From assembly GCA_039621445.1 (NCBI GenBank), contig CP154956.1, forward strand, positions 59,343,178 to 59,407,177: a stretch of 64,000 nucleotides of DNA, written 5' to 3'. Below, piece by piece: positions 55,858-64,000 of this stretch. How positions within the stretch are numbered: position 1 is the first letter of the stretch; each line of letters opens with the position of its first letter. The position numbers were made by a program, and so were the translations under genes. The DNA is from Euglena gracilis (taxonomy: Eukaryota; Euglenida; Euglenophyceae; Euglenales). The notes beneath the pieces are model-generated. The model worked only from the letters and a program-made list of their open reading frames with translations, made no database searches and was not told the origin of the DNA.

Positions 55858-55888
<31 letters not shown>

Positions 55889-58026
55889 TGTATGTATGTA
55901 TGTATGTATGTATGTATGTATGTATGTATGTATGTATGTATGTATGTATGTATGTAGTCTGTATGTATGCCGCCTTCACCACTGACTCAGGGACGGCAAA
56001 TCCCTGGGCACACCAAAGGTTCAGCCCAGTGGCCCCGTGTCTTTGGGTCACTCCGCCTGGCACTGAAACAGGTTCAGTAGGTTTTCAGGGTGCCTCCCGT
56101 CGCGGGCCCTTACTCACCACAAGGCCAGGCAGAGCCCCACACCGCCAGGTCACAGCATCGCCTTGGCATGCTAACAGCGGTTACTCTAGTCACCGGCACA
56201 GGCGCCCTGCCAACGCACAGGGGGGGAGCTTCCCTTCCTTTGCCCTGTCCATTCCAGGTCCCCTTCCACGCTGAGAGGGACGACGACTCATGTCCCACGA
56301 ACAGCGCGGGCGTCTACGCGCGAGAGGGCCTGCTCTCCCCGTGGACTCACGCGCAGGGGCCCGTGCAGCAAGGCGTCGACACATGCCAGGGGGCTGCACG
56401 GGGAGGAAACGGAGGGGCCTGCTCAAGCCGTAGGTCCGTGCCTCGAAGTATACACCATAAGGTGGCCACACAGACAAGGGGCCGGGCCTTAGGCAATGTA
56501 TTTGGGTAACAACCATACCCGGTGGCCTCCCCGCACCACCGGGATGGTGCCGGTCCGTCCGGAGCCCCCCTGTCCTGTTTAATAGTAACCGGACGGCAGG
56601 GTCGGGGGGCGCATAACCGGCTGGTGGGTGCCTCCTTCACCACTGACTCAGGGACGGCAAATCCCTGGGCACACCAAAGGTTCAGCCCAGTGGCCCCGTG
56701 TCTTTGGGTCACTCCGCCTGGCACTGAAACAGGTTCAGTAGGTTTTCAGGGTGCCTCCCGTCGCGGGCCCTTACTCACCACAAGGCCAGGCAGAGCCCCA
56801 CACCGCCAGGTCACAGCATCGCCTTGGCATGCTAACAGCGGTTACTCTAGTCCCAGGCACCCGAGACCTGAAACAGCACAGGGGAGGAGCCTCCCTTCCT
56901 TTGCCCTGTCCATTCCAGGTCCCCTTCCACGCTGAGAGGGACGACGACTCATGTCCCACGAACAGCGCGGGCGTCTACGCGCGAGAGGGCCTGCTCTCCC
57001 CGTGGACTCACGCGCAGGGGCCCGTGCAGCAAGGCGTCGACACATGCCAGGGGCTGCACGGGGAGGAAACGGAGGGGCCTACACAAGCCGTAGGTCCGTT
57101 CCTCGAAATATACACCATAAGGTGGCCACACAGACAAGGGGCCGGGCCTTAGGCAATGTATTTGGGTAACAACCATACCCGGTGGCCTCCCCGCACCACC
57201 GGGATGGTGCCGGTCCGTCCGGAGCCCCCCTGTCCTGTTTAATAGTAACCGGACGGCAGGGTCGGGGGGCGCATAACCGGCTGGTGGGTGCCTCCTTCAC
57301 CACTGACTCAGGGACGGCAAATCCCTGGGCACACCAAAGGTTCAGCCCAGTGGCCCCGTGTCTTTGGGTCACTCCGCCTGGCACTGAAACAGGTTCAGTA
57401 GGTTTTCAGGGTGCCTCCCGTCGCGGGCCCTTACTCACCACAAGGCCAGGCAGAGCCCCACACCGCCAGGTCACAGCATCGCCTTGGCATGCTAACAGCG
57501 GTTACTCTAGTCCCAGGCACCCGAGACCTGAAACAGCACAGGGGAGGAGCCTCCCTTCCTTTGCCCTGTCCATTCCAGGTCCCCTTCCACGCTGAGAGGG
57601 ACGACAACTCATGTCCCACGAACAGCGCGGGCGTCTACGCGCGAGAGGGCCTGCTCTCCCTGTGGACTCACGCGCAGGGGCCCGTGCAGCAAGGCGTCTA
57701 CACATGCCAGGGGCTGCACGGGGAGGAAACGGAGGGGCCTGCTCAAGCCGTAGGTCCGTTCCTCGAAGTATACACCGTAAGGTGGCCACACAGACAAGGG
57801 GCCGGGCCTTAGGCAGTGTATTTGGAAAACAACCATACCCGGTGGCCTCCCCGCACCACCGGGATGGTGCCGGTCCGTCCGGAGCCCCCCTGTCCTGTTT
57901 AATAGTAACCGGACGGCAGGGTCGGGGGGCGCATAACCGGCTGGTGGGTGCCTCCTTCACCACTGACTCAGGGACGGCAAATCACTGGGCACACCAAAGG
58001 TTCATCCCAGTGGCCCCGTGTCTTTG
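53661..58026 (+). repeat. 660-base subtelomere-like tandem repeat, block 1
   Basis: CCTTGGCATGCTAAC recurs at 53,666, 54,325, 54,987, 55,647, 56,161, 56,822 and 57,482, giving units of 659-662 bases, one shortened by a microsatellite replacement. Copies are almost identical, so the array is young or homogenised. Each unit has strong hairpins: CCGGTGG / CCACCGG, CCGTCCGG / CCGGACGG and CAGGGA-CGGCAAA-TCCCTG. The first unit begins inside the repeat 5 bases after the telomeric array and contains an N at 53,683. Unit lengths are not all multiples of three and stops recur, so coding is unlikely. Confidence 0.92.
55831..55969 (+). repeat. (ATGT)n microsatellite replacing part of a 660-base unit
   Basis: About 139 bases of ATGT repeat, with two irregular spots. 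It replaces the part of the unit between CTCTCCCTGTGG and CTTCACCACTGACTC, so that unit is only 514 bases from marker to marker. Confidence 0.92.
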
Positions 58027-59999
58027 ATGTATGTATGTATGTATGTATGTATGTATGTATGTATGTATGTATGTATGTATGTATGTATGTATGTATGTAT
58101 GTATGTATGTAGGTCTGTATGTATGTATGTATATATGTCTGTATGTATGTATGTATGTATGTTTGTATATATGTATGTGTATGTATGTATGTATGTATGT
58201 ATGTATGTATGTATGTATGTATGTATGTATGTATTCTGTATGTGTATGTATGTATGTATGTATGTATGTATGTGTATGTATGTCTTCTGTGTATGTATGT
58301 ATGTATGTATGTATGTCTGTATGTATGTATGTCTTGTATGTAGTATGTATGTATGTCTGTATGTATGTATGTATGTATGTATGTATGTATGTATGTATGT
58401 ATGTATGTCTGTATGTCGTATGTATGTATGTATGTATGTATGTCTGTATGTCTGTATGTCGTCTGTCTGTATGTGTGTTTGTATGTATGTATGTATGTAT
58501 GTCTGTGTATGTATGTATGTATGTATGTATGTATGTATGTATGTATGTATGTATGTATGTATGTATGTATGTATGTATGTATGTATGTATGTATGTGTAT
58601 GCATATATGTGTATGTATAGTCTGTGTATGTATGTCTTATGTCTGTATGTCTGTATGTGGTATGTATGTATGTTTGTATGTCCGTATGTATGTATGTATG
58701 TATGAGAGTATGTATGTATGTCTGTATGTATGTATGTATGTATGTATGTATGTATGTATGTCTGTATGTATGCCTGCATGCAGGCCTGCATGGATGTGTG
58801 TATGTATGTATGTATGTATGTATGTCTGTCTGTATGTATGTATGTATGTACTGGTATGTATGTATGTATGTATGTAGGTATGTATGTATGTATGTATGTG
58901 TATGTTTGTATGTATGTATGTATGTATGTATGTATGTATGTATGTAGGGTATGTATGTCTGTCTGTATGTATGTCTGTATGTATGTATGTATGTGTATGT
59001 ATGTATGTATGTATGTATGTATGTATGTATGTATGTCGTATGTATGTCTGTATGTCGTATGTATGTATGTATGTAGGTGTATGTATGTCTGTCTGTATGT
59101 GTATGCATATATGTATGTATGTATGTATGTATGTGTCTGTGTGTATGTATGTATGTATGTATGTATGTATGTATGGTATGTATGTATGTATTATGTATGT
59201 ATGTGTATGGTATGTATGTATGCAGCAGCATGCATGCATGCATGCATGCACGCACGCATGCATGTATGTATATGTATGTATGTATGTGTATGTATAGTAT
59301 GTATGTATTATGTATGTATGTATGTTGTATGTATGTATGTATGTATGTATGTATGTATGTATGTAGTATGTATGTATGTATGTATGTATTATGTATGTAT
59401 GTATGTATGTACTGTATGTATGTATGTATGTATGTATGTGTATGTATGTATGTATGTCTGTATGTATGTCTGGTATGTATGTATGTATGTATGTATGCTC
59501 TGTCCTGTATGTCTGTATGTATGTATGTATGTATGTATGTATGTACTGTATGTATGTATGTATGTCCTGATATATGTATGTATGTATGTATGTACTCTGC
59601 TGTATGTATGTCCTGTATGTCTGTATGTATGTACTGTATGTATGTATGTATGTATTACCTGTCTGTATGTTTATGTCTGTCTGTCTCCCCTGTCTGTATG
59701 TAGTATGTATGTATGTATGTATGTATGTATGTATGCATGCATGCATGCATGTATGTATGTATGTGTGTGTCTGTATGTATGTATGTATGTATGTATGTAT
59801 GTATGTATGGTATGTATGTATGCATGCATGTATGTACGTATGTATGTATGTATGTATGTATGTATGTATGTATGTATGTATGTATGTATGTATGTATGTA
59901 TGTATGTATGTATGTATGTATGTATGTATGTATGTATGTATGTATGTATGTATGTATGTATGTATGTATGTATGTATGTATGTATGTATGTATGTATGT
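58027..59999 (+). repeat. (ATGT)n microsatellite, 1.97 kb, degenerate
   Basis: Begins after GTGTCTTTG of one 660-base unit and ends at CCCACGAACAGCG of another. The middle (58,100-59,700) is rich in variants (TCTG, GTGT, short deletions, GCATGC runs near 59,220-59,265 and 59,730). The last 180 bases are perfect. The open frames (MYVCMYV and IHTYIHT) are artefacts of the 4-base period. Confidence 0.95.
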
Positions 60000-61408
60000 C
60001 CCACGAACAGCGCGGGCGTCTACGCGCGAGAGGGCCTGCTCTCCCCGTGGACTCACGCGCAGGGGCCCGTGCAGCAAGGCGTCGACACATGCCAGGGGCT
60101 GCACGGGGAGGAAACGGAGGGGCCTACTCAAGCCGTAGGTCCGTTCCTCGAAGTATACACCATAAGGTGGCCACACAGACAAGGGGCCGGGCCTTAGGCA
60201 ATGTATTTGGGTAACAACCATACCCGGTGGCCTCCCCGCACCACCGGGATGGTGCCGGTCCGTCCGGAGCCCCCCTGTCCTGTTTAATAATAACCGGACG
60301 GCAGGGTCGGGGGGCGCATAACCGGCTGGTGGGTGCCTCCTTCACCACTGACTCAGGGACGGCAAATCCCTGGGCACACCAAAGGTTCAGCCCAGTGGCC
60401 CCGTGTCTTTGGGTCACTCCGCCTGGCACTGAAACAGGTTCAGTAGGTTTTCAGGGTGCCTCCCGTTCCGGGCCCTTACTCACCACAAGGCCAGGCAGAG
60501 CCCCACACCGCCAGGTCACAGCATCGCCTTGGCATGCTAACAGCGGTTACTCTAGTCCCAGGCACCCGAGACCTGAAACAGCACAGGGGAGGAGCCTCCC
60601 TTCCTTTGCCCTGTCCATTCCAGGTCCCCTTCCACGCTGAGAGGGACGACGACTCATGTCCCACGAACAGCGCGGGCGTCTACGCGCGAGAGGGCCTGCT
60701 CTCCCCGTGGACTCACGCGCAGGGGCCCGTGCAGCAAGGCGTCGACACATGCCAGGGGCTGCACGGGGAGGAAACGGAGGGGCCTACTCAAGCCGTAGGT
60801 CCGTTCCTCGAAGTATACACCATAAGGTGGCCACACAGACAAGGGGCCGGGCCTTAGGCAATGTATTTGGGTAACAACCATACCCGGTGGCCTCCCCGCA
60901 CCACCGGGATGGTGCCGGTCCGTCCGGAGCCCCCCTGTCCTGTTTAATAGTAACCGGACGGCAGGGTCGGGGGGCGCATAACCGGCTGGTGGGTGCCTCC
61001 TTCACCACTGACTCAGGGACGGCAAATCCCTGGGCACACCAAAGGTTCAGCCCAGTGGCCCCGTGTCTTTGGGTCACTCCGCCTGGCACTGAAACAGGTT
61101 CAGTAGGTTTTCAGGGTGCCTCCCGTTGCGGGCCCTTACTCACCACAAGGCCAGGCAGAGCCCCACACCGCCAGGTCACAGCATCGCCTTGGCATGCTAA
61201 CAGCGGTTACTCTAGTCCCAGGCACCCGAGACCTGAAACAGCACAGGGGAGGAGCCTCCCTTCCTTTGCCCTGTCCATTCCAGGTCCCCTTCCACGCTGA
61301 GAGGGACGACGACTCATGTCCCACGAACAGCGCGGGCGTCTACGCGCGAGAGGGCCTGCTCTCCCTGTGGACTCACGCGCAGGGGCCCGTGCAGCAAGGC
61401 GTCTACAC
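60000..61408 (+). repeat. 660-base tandem repeat, block 2
   Basis: Two full periods of the same unit (markers at 60,527 and 61,187) between microsatellite blocks. It ends inside a unit at GTCTACACATG, where ATGT repeats take over. Confidence 0.92.
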
Positions 61409-61419
61409 ATGTATGTATG

Positions 61420-61451
<32 letters not shown>

Positions 61452-61733
61452 GCCCAGTGGCCCCGTGTCTTTGTATGTATGTATGTATGTATGTATGTAT
61501 GTATGTATGTATGTATGTATGTATGTATGTATGTATGTATGTATGTATGTATGTATGTATGTATGTATGTATGTATGTATGTATGTATGTATGTATGTAT
61601 GTATGTATGTATGTATGTATGTATGTATGTATGTATGTATGTATGTATGTATGTATGTATGCATGCATGCATGCATGCATGCATGCATGCATGCATGCAT
61701 GCATGCATGCATGCATGTATGTATGTATGTATG

Positions 61734-61765
<32 letters not shown>

Positions 61766-61851
61766 TGTATGTATGTATGTATGTATGTATGTATGTATGT
61801 ATGTATGTATGTATGTATGTATGTATGTATGTATGTATGTATGTATGTATG
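61409..61851 (+). repeat. (ATGT)n microsatellite with a small 660-unit island and a GCAT block
   Basis: ATGT repeats with an island of 660-unit sequence at about 61,450-61,473 (AGCCCAGTGGCC to GTGTCTTTG), and a switch to GCAT repeats at about 61,660-61,715. Confidence 0.93.
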
Positions 61852-62152
61852 CAGGGCGGTCCTTAAGCAAAAAAAAAAAATCCCGTCCCGGCCCAGCCAA
61901 GAAAATTTTTTTGAAAATCCATGACCGAAAAGTGGCCGTATTTTGCCCGAAACGGGTGGACTTCGGTAAAAAAAGTGATTCCTGGCAGTTTTGCAACATC
62001 GCCCAACCGCCCATAGCGTCAAAAAATGTGTTTTTCGACTTTTGGGTTTTCGACCCCCGTTCAAGTCCCGGTCGATCCTTGGTCGGGGGGGCGGTCCTTA
62101 AGGGGCGGTCCTAAAGGAAAAAAAAACTTCCCGTCCCTTATGGACCGCCCTG
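61852..62152. mobile_element. 301-base hAT-like MITE inserted in the ATGT microsatellite
   Basis: The ends are perfect 11-base inverted repeats, CAGGGCGGTCC and GGACCGCCCTG, and three further bases pair with one mismatch. Flanks are TATGTATG on the left and TATGTTTG on the right, consistent with an 8-base target duplication with one change. The microsatellite context makes this ambiguous. Related subterminal motifs (GGGCGGTCCT) recur at 62,088 and 62,102. There is no coding capacity, so it depends on a transposase elsewhere. CAGGG ends and 8-base duplications fit hAT elements; that is inference from family knowledge. Confidence 0.7.
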
Positions 62153-62203
62153 TATGTTTGTATGTATGTATGTATGTATGTATGTATGTATGTATGTATG
62201 TAT
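62153..62203 (+). repeat. Right remainder of the ATGT microsatellite
   Basis: About 50 bases of ATGT repeat continue on the far side of the MITE, which shows that the MITE landed inside the microsatellite. Confidence 0.85.
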
Positions 62204-62408
62204 CTGTAATAGTTGTATATATACACACAGATATATTGCAAATACAGATATATGTGTATGTACATCATATTGGCGCTTCGCTCCGAAAACTGAGGAAACC
62301 CCCGCCTCCAGCGGGGTACCAACTCGGTCCAACCACCAGCAACCTCGGGGAGAGCCCCGAAACCCCCGGGGTCTTAAAACATATTTACTGTGGAGATGCA
62401 GGCAGGGT
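62204..62408. other. Unassigned sequence after the microsatellite
   Basis: AT-rich start with alternating TATATATACACA, then GC-rich sequence with a hairpin TCGGGG-AGAG-CCCCGA near 62,345. On the minus strand this would be the 3' flank of the candidate gene ending at 62,409. No gene is seen. Confidence 0.4.
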
Positions 62409-62928
62409 TTACCACAGGTTCGTGCTGTTTTTTGGGGGGTATATAAACAATTGCATGGTGTTGTCACTTCTGCCGCTATGGATTGGTCGTTCAGCCTCGC
62501 CTGCCTCGTCGATGCCAAGGATCGTTTGCAGTGCATCTTTCAAGCCTCTTTTGCTTTCCTCATTGACCTCAAAATGTAGACTAAAAGAGACAAAAGAAGC
62601 CAAAGTACAAGAGGAATCACATATTTTGCCACGGAAAACAGAAAAACATGCGGGGTTTTGGAAACATGAACAATCACGAACAATCACGAACCAGATCTCA
62701 GGCTTCCTACTCTTGCTGACAATATGGCAAGTACAAAAATGGAGGACAAATATTCCATGACGACACAGAAGATGGTTTTTGCATTCGTTTTCTCGGCCCA
62801 GTGCACTGAAACATGGCAAACACTGCGCCACATTTCCGAAGCTCTGACAAAAAAAGGGGAGAAAACAAGATAGATATGACACCGGGGCAGCACGCTTTTG
62901 AGGAGTCATTTTGCCACGTCTCTTCCAT
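62409..62928 (-). CDS. Candidate two-exon gene, small protein of unknown function
   Basis: Exon 1 runs from ATG at 62,928 to 62,711. The intron is 62,710-62,581 (130 bases), starting GTAGGA and ending TTTGTCTCTTTTAG. Exon 2 runs from 62,580 to a TAA at 62,409. The joined length is 390 bases, exactly 129 codons plus stop, and the reading frame is kept across the splice. Exon 2 looks like real protein (FEVNEESKRGLKDALQTILG). Exon 1 contains a 39-base segment (62,882-62,844) with GT...CAG ends that is also in frame, so it may be retained or removed. I recognise no domain. The intron carries one arm of a perfect 25-base inverted repeat. Upstream exons may exist. Confidence 0.35.
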
Positions 62929-63030
62929 GATCTTTTCTCTATGGTTGATTGAACAACACCGTCATTCTCAGAAGAATACTTTTCTCAAGGGTGACGAAAA
63001 CATCCGGTTCGTGATTGTTCGTGATTGTTC
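62668..63030. repeat. 25-base perfect inverted repeat pair (62,668-62,692 and 63,006-63,030)
   Basis: The left arm is built of a doubled CAATCACGAA word and the right arm is its exact reverse complement (doubled GTGATTGTTC). The inner distance is 313 bases, which would give a hairpin or mark the ends of a small element. The first coding exon of the candidate gene lies between the arms. Confidence 0.6.
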
Positions 63031-63067
63031 GTGGCACGAACCGGTGGGAAACCCTGGTGCATACCAA

Positions 63068-63660
63068 TTATGGAATCAGAAACAACAAATGCACCAAACC
63101 AGGCACGAGGCAGGCACAACAGCAAACCTGCCCCGCCAACGTGGAAGGGCTCACAATAACGTGCAAACCAGGGACTGGCCGCCACCCAACCAATGGGCCT
63201 GTGAACAGCCACCGGATGAGGCGTCGTCCAAGCGAGAGGCCGAGGAGGAGCGCTGCCACGGCAGCCGTCAGCGTCGTCGAATTGATCGGCAGCCCTGCAA
63301 ACGGCAAAATCAATGCAGAAACTCTGTTTTGGAATCCAGCAACGAATGCACAAGAAATGGCATAGTTCACATGTCCATGGACATAAGAATTCCAAATCGA
63401 AAAAACAAAATACACACACACCCATCCCCTCATTGCCAGCAGTGAGATGGCCCAGGGTAGCGGGAACGGTCCGCCCCACAGCGGCGGGGCACGCTGGCTG
63501 GGCGGCCACCGATGGGCAGGGCAACGGCGGTGGCGACGGCCCACAGCGCCGGAGGCTGAGGACGGGCAGGGCGGCCCCGCCGGGGGGCGAGGGGCCTCTC
63601 CGCCATACGAGAGCTGAGAGAAGGGGAGAGGTGTAGTGGTGCGCCCAAAGTTGCTGACAT
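63068..63660 (-). CDS. Weak candidate exons: targeting-like N-terminus and a membrane segment
   Basis: A minus-strand ATG at 63,660 opens a Ser/Arg/Ala/Pro-rich peptide that resembles an organelle-targeting leader (MAERPLAPRRGRPARPQPPA). Further down, a good 3' splice site (TTTTGCCGTTTGCAG, ending at 63,295) precedes an exon-like stretch with a hydrophobic helix and basic end (LTAAVAALLLGLSLGRRLIR). Possible donors are the GT repeats near 63,415, but several phases are possible, so I cannot fix the join. It could be the upstream part of the gene ending at 62,409, a separate gene, or chance. Confidence 0.22.
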
Positions 63661-64000
63661 TGGCAGAAAGGAAACTTTGAAAAAAAAATTGGGGGGAAAA
63701 GCGAGTCACTGGGGAGAGGGGAAAAAAACTAATCAAGTGTGCGCACATCTGACCGGCGCCGGGGCCGAAAACCACTGTGGGGTGTGATGGGGAAAACAAT
63801 ATTGCAAAAATATGGCAACTTTGCCAAAAATTGATGATCGACGTCATATATTCATTTGGTGATCCCTGGGGTGGGCACGAAAACCCACCTACCCACACCC
63901 CCACCCCCCCCCGACCACCCGCACACCACCCAAAATCCAGCCAAAATCGGCCGAAAACGCTGAAAATTCGATTCTGGCCCAGCCTTGCAAAAACCTGGCC
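63661..64000. other. Unassigned right edge
   Basis: Mixed sequence with A-runs and a C-run (63,896-63,911). On the minus strand it would lie upstream of the candidate exons and could hold a promoter; I see no clear element. Confidence 0.3.

Noticed and set aside
58002-60214. Long MYVCMYV and IHTYIHT open frames
   Set aside because: These are translations of the ATGT microsatellite on both strands.
54025-61300. A recurring 137-codon ORF (start MASPHHRDGAG) in each 660-base unit
   Set aside because: It recurs only because the units are nearly identical; unit lengths of 659-662 break the frame between units and no domain is recognisable.

Overview
This is a eukaryotic chromosome-end-like region, made almost entirely of retroelements and tandem repeats. 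The telomere repeat is TTAGGG. Both LTR-retrotransposon families end in a chromodomain, so they are Ty3/gypsy chromoviruses. The few plausible host exons carry GT..AG introns. The GC-rich coding style and the chromoviruses suggest an alga, another protist or a fungus; nothing here fixes the taxon. There are no bacterial features.

Left part (1-24.8 kb). The minus strand carries an unrecognised two-frame ORF (1-3.1 kb) and a decayed chromovirus pol ('family 1', 3.3-7.3 kb) with protease, RNase H, integrase and chromodomain but no visible reverse transcriptase. Next is an 11.9-kb LTR retrotransposon on the plus strand ('family 2', about 7,631-19,575). Its 643-base LTRs differ by two substitutions and two 1-base indels. 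It encodes Gag in two overlapping frames, then a pol in which a C5-cytosine-methyltransferase-like domain precedes protease, RT, RNase H, a DD35E integrase and a chromodomain. It is followed by a plus-strand family 1 gag (copy A) with a short pol remnant.

Middle part (24.8-42.3 kb). A roughly 112-base satellite (24.8-28.2 kb) leads into four further family 1 gag copies in alternating orientation (B-, C+, D-, E+). They form large imperfect palindromes with short TTAGGG tracts at their edges. The B/C centre holds a perfect head-to-head (TTAGGG)n/(CCCTAA)n junction, the signature of a telomere-telomere fusion. Family 1 DNA is also dense in perfect mini-hairpins with AAA, GAAA or TTT loops.

Right part (42.3-64 kb). 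About 11.4 kb of TTAGGG array is followed, across a single ambiguous base, by a 660-base subtelomere-like tandem repeat. Several units of that repeat are interrupted by (ATGT)n microsatellite. One microsatellite carries a 301-base hAT-like MITE. The last 1.6 kb holds a candidate two-exon minus-strand gene and a second, weaker exon candidate.

The only genes working together are those of the retroelements: Gag packages RNA; protease, RT and RNase H process it and copy it to DNA; integrase plus chromodomain insert it, probably into marked chromatin. The methyltransferase-like domain could let family 2 mark its own or host DNA. Many ORFs are broken by single-base shifts, and there are signs of low-quality assembly: an N, a length-preserving poly-T substitution and a decayed A-rich stretch. 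Some breaks and some palindromes may therefore be artefacts.
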